DNA from: Novibacillus thermophilus
GTDB lineage: Bacteria; Bacillota; Bacilli; Thermoactinomycetales; Novibacillaceae
Length of the DNA: 64,000 bases
Direction of reading: 5' to 3'
Assembly: GCF_002005165.1 (NCBI RefSeq)
Contig: NZ_CP019699.1
Coordinates: 2,852,001-2,916,000 of the forward strand
A program made the position numbers and the translations under genes. Below are positions 54,572 to 63,361 of this stretch, one piece after another. Positions within the stretch are counted from its first letter, which is position 1, and every line of letters begins with the position of its first letter. The notes beneath the pieces were generated by a model. The model worked only from the letters and a program-made list of their open reading frames with translations, was not told the DNA's origin and made no database searches.

Positions 54572-54614
54572 TAATAAGAGAGATTGTAAACCGTCCGTCT
54601 AGGGAGGGATAAAT

Positions 54615-55175
54615 ATGAATGAATGTGTGACCACATCCGAGAAAAAGTCGTTTATTCACTGGTTCCTCGAACATTACGAGTTGCAAGCCAAAGAATCTGC
54701 CTGGTTGCTGTCCTTTTTGGCATCCGATGAACGGCTGTTGGCACGCGTTCATTTCATTGACAGTTTTCACAACCTTCCGAAAGTGATCCTAATGTCGACA
54801 AAGTGTACACAAATGGCACCGTTTAAATTTTATAAACACAAACGCGTGACGCGGGAAGTGGAGAAGGCGTTCTACGATATTCGTGCCAATCCCCATGAAG
54901 ATATTTATATCGGACTGTTTTTTAAAGACCGGTCGACGTGTCCGGAATACGCTGCTGTATTGGAGGGGAATCCTATGGACAAACAGAACGTTGTTCAAGA
55001 TTCACTGCTCAGTTTAATGGCGGAGATCGTCCTCGAACAGTCGCAGCGGGCATATCGTAAAAAGACATTGTATTCACAAATAGACGAGGCGTTAGCAAAA
55101 GGTGACGAAGAGACATTTTTCACACTGACAGAAGAATTGAAGGCATTGTTAGAGGTGGATTCGGAAGACGAGTAA
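54615..55175 (+). CDS. ypiB: YpiB family protein (UPF0302)
   Basis: 186-residue soluble protein matching Bacillus YpiB: FIHWFLEHYELQAKESAWLL, HFIDSFHNLPK, and an acidic C-terminal helix (IDEALAKGDEETFFTLTEEL). AGGGAGGGATAAAT precedes ATG 54615. In Bacillus it precedes ypiF and qcrABC, as here. Its molecular function is not established. Confidence 0.88.
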   Translation: MNECVTTSEKKSFIHWFLEHYELQAKESAWLLSFLASDERLLARVHFIDSFHNLPKVILMSTKCTQMAPFKFYKHKRVTREVEKAFYDIRANPHEDIYIGLFFKDRSTCPEYAAVLEGNPMDKQNVVQDSLLSLMAEIVLEQSQRAYRKKTLYSQIDEALAKGDEETFFTLTEELKALLEVDSEDE

Positions 55176-55274
55176 ACAAGTGAACCAATAATTGGGCACT
55201 CAACGTGGACGGCGGCCGTACAGCCGACGTTCTTCTGTTTATATACCATCAAACACGGATAAAGGGGAAACAGC

Positions 55275-55697
55275 ATGATTTGGGACAAGCTCGACGAACA
55301 AGACTGGAAAAAAGCCGCTCCGTATGTCGACACTGTGTTGGTGGCGGTTTGCGACATTAAACCGGAAAACAAATTAGACTTGTCTAGCCAAACAAGCCGA
55401 ACAGTTTACGTGGCTTCGGAAATCGAACGGCAGTTAAAGGGTCGCGTCATGCTAATGCCGCCTGTTTCTTACCTCTCAAACGAACCGTGGTTTCAATCTT
55501 ACGTCTCCTCTATACGAAGCCGGGCTGAGAAGGGTGGGTTCAGACACCTTTTTTTTGTTGTAGAAGAACGCGTACTGGAAACAACACCAGGAGTCGACTG
55601 GGGGACGGCCCTCACTGTCTCAGGAGACGATAATTCTGATGCGCAAATCCGACAGTTGTGTGAACAAATTGTACGACAATGGCAAGAAGAGGTATGA
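55275..55697 (+). CDS. ypiF: YpiF family protein (DUF2487)
   Basis: 140-residue protein: MIWDKLDEQDWKKAAPYVDT, VMLMPPVSYLSNEPWF, HLFFVVEERVLE. AAAGGGGAAACAGC lies before ATG 55275. It keeps the Bacillus order ypiB-ypiF-qcrA. Function unknown. A small hairpin (AACGT/ACGTT type) lies in the gap after ypiB, and a terminator follows this gene. Confidence 0.85.
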   Translation: MIWDKLDEQDWKKAAPYVDTVLVAVCDIKPENKLDLSSQTSRTVYVASEIERQLKGRVMLMPPVSYLSNEPWFQSYVSSIRSRAEKGGFRHLFFVVEERVLETTPGVDWGTALTVSGDDNSDAQIRQLCEQIVRQWQEEV

Positions 55698-55710
55698 TTT
55701 CACGCGTGGG

Positions 55711-55743
55711 AGCGCACTCTACGAGAAAGTGAGGCGCTTTTTT
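55711..55743 (+). terminator. Terminator between ypiF and qcrA
   Basis: GCGCACTC pairs with GAGGCGC (one bulge) around a short loop, with T6 at 55738-55743. It isolates ypiBF from the cytochrome bc operon. Confidence 0.75.
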
Positions 55744-55769
55744 GTACTGAAGTTGTCACCGTCTGTTCC

Positions 55770-55798
55770 TTGACACCGCGGAATCCCTCGCCTATGAT
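55770..55798 (+). promoter_or_regulatory. Sigma-A promoter of the qcr operon
   Basis: TTGACA (55770-55775), 17-bp spacer, TATGAT (55793-55798). Start of qcrA lies about 80 bp further, leaving a leader of about 75 nt. Confidence 0.88.
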
Positions 55799-55881
55799 GT
55801 AAATGTCCTAGTATATGCGTGTTATAAAGAAGTCCGAGCGGGCATCATGTGATATTTGACGTAGGGGAGGTCAGTTGAGTC

Positions 55882-56460
55882 ATGAGTGAACAACAGTCGC
55901 ACAACCAAAATCAAGCAAATGACGACAATTCGGATGGCTTGCAGCCTGAACGCGTGTCCCGTCGGCGATTTTTAACGTATTCGCTTGCCAGTGTGGGCGG
56001 TTTCCTCGCGTCGGGCATTTTGTTTCCGATGGTGCGCATGGCAGTCGACCCTGTGTTGAAGCACGGGGAAGAAGGCGAATTCGTCAAAGTGGGAACGGTT
56101 GATGAGTTCAACGACGTACCAAAAGAAGTTCCCTTCACAAAGCCGGTTAAAGATGGGTGGTATGAAACCGAGGAGAAGTTGACCGCCTGGATCATGAAAG
56201 ACGAAAACGGGGACATCCTCGCCCTTTCACCGATTTGTACGCACCTCGGCTGTACCGTTAACTGGGAAGGTGGAGGCAACGAAAACCGCTTCTTCTGCCC
56301 TTGCCACTTTGGGCTGTACTACAAAAACGGTTTGAACGTTCCGAACACGCCACCGCCAGAGCCGCTTCAAAAATACGAGGTGAAAATTGAGGGGAATGAT
56401 GTATACCTGGGACCACTCCAACCGAATCCCGTCACTGAAAAGCCGGAGGGTGAATCATAA
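55882..56460 (+). CDS. qcrA: Menaquinol:cytochrome c reductase Rieske iron-sulfur subunit
   Basis: Membrane-tethered Rieske protein on the outer face, taking electrons from menaquinol. A twin-arginine signal-anchor is visible (SRRRFLTYSLASVGGFLASG), followed by the cluster ligands CTHLGC and CPCHFG. 192 residues. ATG 55882 follows GGGGAGG. The stop overlaps qcrB by one base. Confidence 0.95.
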   Translation: MSEQQSHNQNQANDDNSDGLQPERVSRRRFLTYSLASVGGFLASGILFPMVRMAVDPVLKHGEEGEFVKVGTVDEFNDVPKEVPFTKPVKDGWYETEEKLTAWIMKDENGDILALSPICTHLGCTVNWEGGGNENRFFCPCHFGLYYKNGLNVPNTPPPEPLQKYEVKIEGNDVYLGPLQPNPVTEKPEGES

Positions 56461-57131
56461 TGTTGCGTAAAATTTACGACTGGATAGACGAGCGTGTCGA
56501 CATCACTCCGTTGTGGCGCGACTTAGCGGATCATGAAGTTCCAGAGCACGTCAACCCTGCCCATCACTTTTCAGCATTTGTGTACTGCTTCGGTGGTTTG
56601 ACGTTTTTCATTGTCTTGATTCAAATTTTGTCGGGAATGTTTCTCGCCTTATACTACGTGCCCGATATTTTGAACGCTCACGCCAGCATGGAGTATTTAC
56701 AGCACGAATTGGCTTTCGGAGCTATCGTGCGGGGCATGCACCACTGGGGTGCGAGTGTGGTCATCGTCATGTTGTTTTTGCACACGTTGCGCGTCTTTTT
56801 CCAGGGAGCTTACAAAAAGCCGCGAGAATTAAACTGGGTCGTCGGGATGCTTATTTTCTTCGTGATGTTAGGTTTAGGTTTTACCGGATATCTTTTGCCG
56901 TGGGACAACAAAGCGTACTTTGCCACGAAGGTCGGCATTGAGATCGCTGGTTCCGTCCCAGTGTTAGGTCCTTATATTGCTCAGTTTCTGCAAGGCGGGC
57001 CAGTCGTAGGGGCCGAAACGTTGACGCGCTTTTTCGCCATTCACGTTTTCTTCCTGCCGGCTGCACTGTTGGGCTTGCTTGCTGTCCACTTTATCCTCAT
57101 TCGCAGACAAGGCATCTCTGGGCCACTATAA
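56460..57131 (+). CDS. qcrB: Cytochrome b6-type subunit of the bc complex
   Basis: Quinol-oxidising di-haem b protein, split type as in Bacillus (224 residues, four helices). Haem ligands are in MHHWGASVVIVMLFLHTLRV and in the downstream AETLTRFFAIHVFFLPAALLG segment (two His spaced about 14 from each other in helices 2 and 4). ALYYVPD and GFTGYLLPWDNKAYFATKVG are family signatures. Overlaps qcrA by one base. Confidence 0.95.
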   Translation: MLRKIYDWIDERVDITPLWRDLADHEVPEHVNPAHHFSAFVYCFGGLTFFIVLIQILSGMFLALYYVPDILNAHASMEYLQHELAFGAIVRGMHHWGASVVIVMLFLHTLRVFFQGAYKKPRELNWVVGMLIFFVMLGLGFTGYLLPWDNKAYFATKVGIEIAGSVPVLGPYIAQFLQGGPVVGAETLTRFFAIHVFFLPAALLGLLAVHFILIRRQGISGPL

Positions 57132-57151
57132 GGTAAAGGGGGAGTCATAAA

Positions 57152-57991
57152 GTGGCACATTCTCATGAAGATCCGGAAAAAATTCGATATGTCGGCGACT
57201 CGCGTGTAAGGGCCGACAGACCCAAACGATATCCGAAAGACTACTCTGAGTTTCCGGGTAAAACCGAACTTTTTTTTCCCGACTTCCTGTTGAGGGAATG
57301 GATGGTCGCTGTCGTCGTTTTAGTTGGCTTTATGGCGTTAGTATTTGCCCACGAAGCACCGCTTGAAGATATCGCCGATCCGACCAATACGAGTTACGTT
57401 CCGCTTCCAGACTGGTACTTCTTGTTTTTATACCAGTTGCTAAAGTACGATTGGTCATCCGGACCGTTGACGCCGATCGGGACCGTCGTCATTCCCGGGA
57501 TTGCGTTTGGCGCCCTGTTCTTGGCGCCGTGGCTTGACAGAGGTAAGGAAAGGCGGCCTTCTAAGCGTCCGGTGGCAACAGGGGCGATGTTACTTGCCAT
57601 TGTGGCCATCGTCTACCTCACCTGGGCAGCCGTTGACGAGCACAGCAAGAACGAACTGGCACAAGGCGGCGCTCAACAGGGCGGCGACGGCGGCGACATC
57701 GCCATCGTCGGAGAAGACAGCGAAGGGTATGAGATTTATCAAAACTCGTCCTGTGTCGGCTGTCACGCTAGCGACCTTTCAGGAGCGACAGCCCCTGCCT
57801 TGTTAGGGGTCGGTGACAAGTACAGTGAAGAAGAAATTCTCGACATTATCGACAACGGGATGGGAGCAATGCCGCCGCAAGGCGACGCCTTAGACCCGGC
57901 CGATAAGGAAACGTTAGTCGCTTGGCTGGCTCAACAAAAAGCCGAAGGCGGCGAAGGTGAAGAAGGCGAAAACGGTGAAGGAACAGAATAG
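57152..57991 (+). CDS. qcrC: Cytochrome bc complex subunit IV/cytochrome c fusion
   Basis: Joins the last three helices of cytochrome b (PLPDWYFLFLYQLLKYDWSS is the subunit IV signature) to a C-terminal c-type haem domain with CVGCH and GNMGAMP-like axial Met region (IIDNGMGAMPPQGD). It passes electrons to cytochrome c or the oxidase. 279 residues, ending in a Gly/Glu-rich tail (GGEGEEGENGEG). GTG start 57152 follows AAAGGGGGAG. Confidence 0.94.
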   Translation: MAHSHEDPEKIRYVGDSRVRADRPKRYPKDYSEFPGKTELFFPDFLLREWMVAVVVLVGFMALVFAHEAPLEDIADPTNTSYVPLPDWYFLFLYQLLKYDWSSGPLTPIGTVVIPGIAFGALFLAPWLDRGKERRPSKRPVATGAMLLAIVAIVYLTWAAVDEHSKNELAQGGAQQGGDGGDIAIVGEDSEGYEIYQNSSCVGCHASDLSGATAPALLGVGDKYSEEEILDIIDNGMGAMPPQGDALDPADKETLVAWLAQQKAEGGEGEEGENGEGTE

Positions 57992-58010
57992 AGTTCACTG
58001 CGCTTCACGT

Positions 58011-58042
58011 AAAAACTGACCGTGACATAACGGTCAGTTTTT
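58011..58042. terminator. Bidirectional-looking terminator after qcrC
   Basis: AAAAACTGACCGT (58011-58023) is a perfect complement of ACGGTCAGTTTTT (58030-58042), with a 6-nt loop. It ends the bc operon. Confidence 0.93.
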
Positions 58043-58075
58043 CAATCAGTCGGGCAGTCAGACGGAGGGGTAAGT

Positions 58076-58723
58076 TTGCGCACAACATGGCAATGGTTTT
58101 TGCGTCAACTTGGGCAAAGGTGGATGCTGTGGTCACTGTTTTTCATTAATTTCTTTGGAAGCATGTACGGCTTTTACTGGTACAAGAATCAACTCATCGA
58201 AGTCGGCAGTTGGTGGAACATATTTGTGCCCGACAGTCCGACGGCAAGTGCCGCCTTTACAATCGTTCTCGCTCTGTTTTTGGCCAGGCGGTCGCAACCG
58301 TTGTTGGAAGCTTTTGCCGCTGTCACTCTTTTTAAATACGGTGTCTGGGCGATCGTGATGATTGTGGCCGGAGCTGCGCAAAACGCTGTCCTCCACGGCG
58401 GCAACGCGTTGTCTTACATGCAGTGGACGGACTGGATGTTAATGGCGTCCCACGGGGGGATGGCTGTACAAGCCCTGCTTTACGGTCGGTTTTATACATA
58501 CCGCGTGAGACATTTAGTCATTGTCGGCGCTTGGACGCTGTTGAATGACGCTGTGGATTACGTCTTCGACCTTCATCCGTGGCTGCCTTCGTCCATTGCA
58601 GAGTACGATCACATCGTCGGCGCTTACACATTGACCCTCAGTGTTCTTTCGATTACGTTAGCCGCCTGGCTCGTCTTCAAACCTGGGAGAAAACAGCAGT
58701 CAATCGGTGAAAGGGTCTCCTGA
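58076..58723 (+). CDS. ypjA: YpjA membrane protein (DUF1405)
   Basis: Integral membrane protein of 215 residues with about six helices. The first contains WSLFFINFFGSMYGFYWYKN, and later LFKYGVWAIVMI and YDHIVGAYTLTLSV. TTG 58076 follows GACGGAGGGGTAAG. Conserved next to qcrABC in Bacillales, but of unknown function. Confidence 0.88.
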   Translation: MRTTWQWFLRQLGQRWMLWSLFFINFFGSMYGFYWYKNQLIEVGSWWNIFVPDSPTASAAFTIVLALFLARRSQPLLEAFAAVTLFKYGVWAIVMIVAGAAQNAVLHGGNALSYMQWTDWMLMASHGGMAVQALLYGRFYTYRVRHLVIVGAWTLLNDAVDYVFDLHPWLPSSIAEYDHIVGAYTLTLSVLSITLAAWLVFKPGRKQQSIGERVS

Positions 58724-58823
58724 TGTAACAACGTTTGAAAGACAGCGCCCCTCACGGCGTTCGACAAGAAATTGGTCTAATTCGGCCTTCTTGTCCATAC
58801 AATGGGATCAAGGGGGTCGTCCT

Positions 58824-59615
58824 ATGCTCAGAAAAGCTGTCTGTTTTATGGCCGCCGCCATGATCGTGATCGGAAACGTGCCGCATGTGTCTGCCCAGGA
58901 TTCCCTGGAGTCGATGGTGCAGCTGTCAGAGGAATTTTACACGTTGACGAAAACAGAAGACTGGACTGAGGCGCGAAATACGCTGTGGAAGCTGACCCAT
59001 ACGTTCAGCAGGCACAACTGGAAAGACACCGATTTGTCAGTTGAAGGGCTTCACGCTTTGTCTGATGCCTTGATTCAAGCCAAGCGCGCCCTGACGAAGG
59101 CCAATCCCGATGGGCACGAAATTCTAATGCACGGGATACGGGTCAGGTTGGGCTTCGATGCATTAGAAAACCGCGAGCAACCGTTATGGCACCGTTACTA
59201 CAGCACTTTGAAACAAGATGTCTCACAGTTAAAAGACGCCGTACCGACGGAAGATAAAACTGAAATTCAACAGTCCCTTGACCGCCTGTACGCCCATTAC
59301 CACTTGATTCAACCGGCACTGTACGTCTCCCGTACACCGGAAGTGATCGAACGCGTGGATGCGCTGTTTACGTATATGGGAGAACAAATTCACGACGTCA
59401 CGGTCAACCGTCAGCAGCTGCAACAAGCCGTCGAACAATGGGAAAAATTGATTCCACCGTTATTTTACGGGACGGATGCGGAAGTTTTGGCTGTCGGCCA
59501 GCTACCAGAGTATTCAATCCACTTAACGACGTGGCTGTTAGCCGTTTTAATCGGAGGGGTGTTAACGTACGTCGTTTGGAGAAAAGCTCAAGGAGAACAA
59601 GTCATTCGCCTTTAG
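58824..59615 (+). CDS. ypjB: Sporulation-associated protein YpjB
   Basis: Exported or membrane-attached protein of 263 residues: N-terminal signal (RKAVCFMAAAMIVIGNVPHVSA), a helical external domain, and a C-terminal membrane helix (TTWLLAVLIGGVLTYVVW) with a short basic tail. ATG 58824 follows AAGGGGGTCG. Bacillus YpjB is expressed in sporulation; its role is not known. It converges with the YitT gene and overlaps it by 14 nt. Confidence 0.87.
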   Translation: MLRKAVCFMAAAMIVIGNVPHVSAQDSLESMVQLSEEFYTLTKTEDWTEARNTLWKLTHTFSRHNWKDTDLSVEGLHALSDALIQAKRALTKANPDGHEILMHGIRVRLGFDALENREQPLWHRYYSTLKQDVSQLKDAVPTEDKTEIQQSLDRLYAHYHLIQPALYVSRTPEVIERVDALFTYMGEQIHDVTVNRQQLQQAVEQWEKLIPPLFYGTDAEVLAVGQLPEYSIHLTTWLLAVLIGGVLTYVVWRKAQGEQVIRL

Positions 59616-60498
59616 CCGGACGTTCTCTCGACTGCTTTTCTAAGAACATCTTCTGCTTCTCCTCTTCGGTAAACGAGAAGCCTTCTCCAAGGACGTCGTG
59701 CACATCGCTAATGACGACGAAAGCATACGGGTCCACACTGTGGACGACTTTTTTTAATCTGGTAATTTCGTTTCGGTGCACGACGCAGTACAAGACGTCT
59801 TTGTCCCGTCCCGTATAACCGCCTTTCCCTTTCAGAAGGGTCGTGCCGCGGTTCATGTCGTCCATCATTTTCGAAGAAATCTCCGCCGATAGATTGGAAA
59901 TGATAAACGCCGCTTTGGCGGCGTATGCACCTTCCTGCACGAAATCGATGACCCGCCCGCCTATAAATACTGCCACAACTGTGTACATCGCCTTTTCCCT
60001 TCCGATAATGTAGGCAGAAGACAATATGACGGCTAAGTCGATCGTGAACATCGCCCGGCCCATACTCCATCCGAAGTATTTGTTCGCCAGTCTCACGACG
60101 ATGTCCGCTCCTCCGGTCGTTCCCCCAAAGCGAAAGATAATGCCCAGACCAAGCCCAACGGACACTCCGGCGTACAGGGCAGCGAGCAGCATATCGCCGT
60201 CGACTGGGGTGCCTATGTCCTCCGTCACCCATAAAAACAAGGAAAAAGCGGTCGTTCCGATAATGGTGTACACCATAGACGTGCGTCCCAGTTCCCGCCA
60301 GCCGATGATAAACAGCGGAATGTTGAGGGCGAGCGTCGTCAAGGCCGGGGAGAGGTCGAACGTATACTTGAGGATCAACGCCACACCCGTCAACCCTCCT
60401 TCTGCTAACTGGTTGGGGATGGTAAAATAATTGACGCCGAAAGCGCAAATGAGCGCACCGAGCAAAATCATGGTCACATTTTGAATGTGTTGTCGCAT
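59602..60498 (-). CDS. ypjC: YitT family membrane protein (YpjC)
   Basis: 298 residues with five to six N-terminal helices (NVTMILLGALICAFGVNYFT, GGLTGVALILKYTFD) and a cytoplasmic DUF2179 domain at the C-terminus (KMMDDMNRGTTLLKGKGGYT then DKDVLYCVVHRNEI). GAGGGGAG lies before ATG 60498. Likely a transporter or channel of unknown substrate. Opposite in strand to its neighbours, as in Bacillus. Confidence 0.9.
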   Translation of the reverse strand: MRQHIQNVTMILLGALICAFGVNYFTIPNQLAEGGLTGVALILKYTFDLSPALTTLALNIPLFIIGWRELGRTSMVYTIIGTTAFSLFLWVTEDIGTPVDGDMLLAALYAGVSVGLGLGIIFRFGGTTGGADIVVRLANKYFGWSMGRAMFTIDLAVILSSAYIIGREKAMYTVVAVFIGGRVIDFVQEGAYAAKAAFIISNLSAEISSKMMDDMNRGTTLLKGKGGYTGRDKDVLYCVVHRNEITRLKKVVHSVDPYAFVVISDVHDVLGEGFSFTEEEKQKMFLEKQSRERPAKGE

Positions 60499-60622
60499 GT
60501 CGGACTCCCCTCTTTCGCTATTCAAACAACAAACGAGTTGCACCGCTCTGATCGGTTGATGTAACATTAAACGTACATTTAGTTTACGTAAAATCGCCGT
60601 CGTGCACAACGGAGGTCGGGCA

Positions 60623-60964
60623 GTGGAAAATGGGATGACGATGAAAGAAATTCAACGAGAAGTCCACCGCTATATCAGCCAATTTGAAGAAGGTTACTTT
60701 TCTCCCCTGGCCATGTTGGCGCGTCTGTCGGAAGAAGTGGGAGAACTCGCCCGTGAAGTGAACCACCGCTACGGGGAAAAGCCAAAAAAGGCGGAAGAAG
60801 CGGAACGACAGATGAGCACAGAGATGGGAGACATTTTGTTTGTGTTAGTGTGTTTCGCCAATTCGTTAAATATTGATCTGGAAGACGCGTTTAAAACGGT
60901 CATGAACAAATTTCGGACGAGAGATGCGGAAAGATGGACGAGGAAGGGATCACAAAATGAGTGA
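60623..60964 (+). CDS. ypjD: MazG-like nucleotide pyrophosphohydrolase YpjD
   Basis: All-alpha NTP pyrophosphohydrolase of 113 residues with the metal-binding pattern RLSEEVGELAREVNHRYGEK and EMGDILFVLVCFANSL (EExxE and ExxD). It removes non-canonical nucleotides. GTG 60623 is best since GGAGGTCGGGCA is upstream. It overlaps dapB by 8 nt. Confidence 0.9.
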   Translation: MENGMTMKEIQREVHRYISQFEEGYFSPLAMLARLSEEVGELAREVNHRYGEKPKKAEEAERQMSTEMGDILFVLVCFANSLNIDLEDAFKTVMNKFRTRDAERWTRKGSQNE

Positions 60965-61756
60965 AATTCGTGTAGCCATCGCCGGGGCAAAAGGACGTAT
61001 GGGACGGGAAGCCGTCAAGATGGTGATGAACGAACCACTGTTTACATTCGTACGGGGAATTGACCGCGTCTTGAACGGCGACGACGTAGGGGAAGTCATC
61101 GGGATCGGATCCATTGGTGTCACATTTAGCAATTCAATCGAAGACGTCCTGTTCGGCGACCGCCCGGATGTGCTCGTCGACTTGACTGAACCGACAGCGG
61201 CAAAACGCCACGTTCGCCTGGCGTTAGAAGCAGGCGTCCGCCCAGTCGTCGGGACGTCAGGCTGGACGAAGGAGGACATTGCGCAATTGGACGAGCTGGC
61301 CCAAGAGCGGAAAGTAGGCGGTGTCATCGCGCCCAACTTCGCCATTGGGCCGTGCTCATGATGCAATTTGCGAAGGAAGCAGCCAAGTATTTGCCCCATG
61401 TGGAAATTGTTGAAATGCACCACGACCAAAAGCTGGACGCACCGTCTGGGACGGCCGTCAAAACGGCAGAACTCATAGCCGAAAGCCGCCCTGAACTCAA
61501 GCAGGGACACCCGGAGGAAACGGAACTGTTGGAAGGGGCAAGGGGGGCTTACACCGACGGCTTTCGCCTCCACAGCGTGAGGCTCCCCGGATTGGTTGCC
61601 CACCAGCAAGTGCTGTTCGGCGGACCTGGTCAAACACTCACGATCCGCCACGATTCCATTAACCGGGAATCGTTTATGCCTGGCATCAACTTGGCTGTAA
61701 AAAAAGTGATGCATTTGGATCGGCTCGTCTACGGGCTCGAACATTTGCTTGATTAA
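60957..61756 (+). pseudogene. dapB: 4-hydroxy-tetrahydrodipicolinate reductase, frameshifted
   Basis: Lysine and cell-wall pathway reductase. The N-terminal Rossmann motif VAIAGAKGRMGREAVKM and GTSGWTKED are fine. The frame breaks at GGG 61347-61349; with GGGG it reads [20 protein letters not shown] and continues through [20 protein letters not shown] to the end. About 266 residues if repaired. As this enzyme is generally essential (diaminopimelate for the wall), a sequencing error is the simplest reading. Confidence 0.9.
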
Positions 61757-61772
61757 CGGAGGAGAAGCGGAC

Positions 61773-62177
61773 ATGCACATCGCATTTATCGCCCACGACC
61801 GCAAGAAGGACGACATGGTTCACTTTGCGACGGCGTATCGGGGCCTGTTGAAAAACCACGTCTTATACGCCACAGGGACGACTGGAAAAAGAATCATGGA
61901 AGCGACAGGACTCAACGTTCACCTGATGTGTTCCGGTCCACTAGGCGGAGACCAACAAATTGGGGCGCTCGTGGCAACGAATCAGCTGGACTGCGTCATT
62001 TTTTTCCGCGATCCCCTGACGGCGCAACCTCACGAACCGGACATCATCGCGCTCCTGCGCCTGTGCGATGTTCAAGAAATCCCCCTCGCAACAAACTTGG
62101 CGACAGCCGAAATTTTGCTGAAGGCGATGGAAAGAGGAGAGCTGGCCTGGCGCGAAACTGTGCGTCGCACGACATAA
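61773..62177 (+). CDS. mgsA: Methylglyoxal synthase
   Basis: Converts dihydroxyacetone phosphate to methylglyoxal, a bypass of lower glycolysis. It has [17 protein letters not shown] (catalytic Asp region follows), [22 protein letters not shown] and [15 protein letters not shown], all family motifs. ATG 61773 follows ACGGAGGAGAAG. 134 residues. Confidence 0.95.
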   Translation: MHIAFIAHDRKKDDMVHFATAYRGLLKNHVLYATGTTGKRIMEATGLNVHLMCSGPLGGDQQIGALVATNQLDCVIFFRDPLTAQPHEPDIIALLRLCDVQEIPLATNLATAEILLKAMERGELAWRETVRRTT

Positions 62178-62235
62178 TTGTCATGTCTGTCTCATGTTGC
62201 GCACGAACGGTTGAAGAAGGTGAGGTGTCCCTTAT

Positions 62236-63357
62236 ATGTACCGTATTGGCATCACGTGTTATCCGACCCACGGCGGTTCCGGCGTCGTTGCCACCGAACT
62301 GGGAAAATTGCTGGCTGAAAAAGGGCACGAAGTTCACTTCATTACATACAACATGCCGTTTCGCCTGGGCAAATTTTACCGCAACATTTGCTACCATGAA
62401 GTTGAAGTTAACGTTTACCCGCTGTTTCAATACCCGCCGTACGACCTCAGTCTGGCGAGCAAAATGGCCGAAGTCGCGGAGCAGAAAAAACTCGATCTGT
62501 TGCACGTCCACTACGCTGTTCCGCACGCAGTGTGTGCGCTCTTGGCCAAACAGATGGTCGGCGATTCCCTTAAAGTCGTCACCACACTACACGGGACCGA
62601 CATTACCGTACTCGGGTACGACCGTTCGCTGCACAAAGCCATTCGCCTCGGAATCGAATCGAGTGATGCGGTCACGGCTGTGTCCGACAGTTTGATTGGG
62701 GAGACGCGCCGACTATTCCATATCAACCGCCCTATTACACGGGTGTACAATTTTGTCGACCCCCGCGTGTACTACCCGAGGCATGTGGATCGCTTGCGAT
62801 CCGAGTACGCGAGTGACACCGAGAAAATATTGTTGCACATCTCCAATTTTCGTAAAGTAAAGCGCGTCGACGACGTCGTGAAAGTCTTTCACGCAGTCCA
62901 GTCCCACATCCCCGCCAAACTCCTCCTCGTCGGGGAAGGGCCTGAGTGGTCTGAAGTTCGCCAACAGGTCAACCAGTTGGGCTTAGAGGACCGCGTCATG
63001 TTTCTGGGCAAACAGGACGAAGTGGCCCAAATCATTTCCCTCGCCGACGTTTTGCTACTCCCTTCGGAAAAGGAGAGTTTCGGGTTGGTCGCCCTGGAGG
63101 CGATGGCGTGCGGCGTCCCCACGGTGGCATCCAATGTCGGCGGTTTACCTGAGGTCGTTGAACACGGTGTGACCGGCTTTTTGTCCGATGTGGGGAACAC
63201 GGACGACATGGCGGCCAACGCCTTGAAACTGTTAACCGATCGGGACTTGTTCGACCAGTTTCGGAAACAGTGCATCGAGCGGGCACACACGCGGTTTGCC
63301 GCCCAAAAAATAGTCGCAGAATACGAGGCCGTGTACGACCATGTCGTCGCCAGGTGA
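62236..63357 (+). CDS. bshA: N-acetyl-alpha-D-glucosaminyl L-malate synthase
   Basis: First enzyme of bacillithiol synthesis, a GT4 glycosyltransferase joining UDP-GlcNAc and malate. ITCYPTHGGSGVVATELGK, KVVTTLHGTDITVLG, LHISNFRKVKRVDDVV and LLPSEKESFGLVALEAMACG are typical. 373 residues. GAAGAAGGTGAGG lies before ATG 62236. In Bacillus bshB1 usually lies between mgsA and bshA; it is missing here. Confidence 0.93.
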   Translation: MYRIGITCYPTHGGSGVVATELGKLLAEKGHEVHFITYNMPFRLGKFYRNICYHEVEVNVYPLFQYPPYDLSLASKMAEVAEQKKLDLLHVHYAVPHAVCALLAKQMVGDSLKVVTTLHGTDITVLGYDRSLHKAIRLGIESSDAVTAVSDSLIGETRRLFHINRPITRVYNFVDPRVYYPRHVDRLRSEYASDTEKILLHISNFRKVKRVDDVVKVFHAVQSHIPAKLLLVGEGPEWSEVRQQVNQLGLEDRVMFLGKQDEVAQIISLADVLLLPSEKESFGLVALEAMACGVPTVASNVGGLPEVVEHGVTGFLSDVGNTDDMAANALKLLTDRDLFDQFRKQCIERAHTRFAAQKIVAEYEAVYDHVVAR

Positions 63358-63361
63358 CAGG

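Noticed and set aside
60950-61816. 288-codon minus-strand frame across dapB
   Set aside because: It is the reverse shadow of dapB and mgsA with no family motifs; the plus-strand motifs are decisive.
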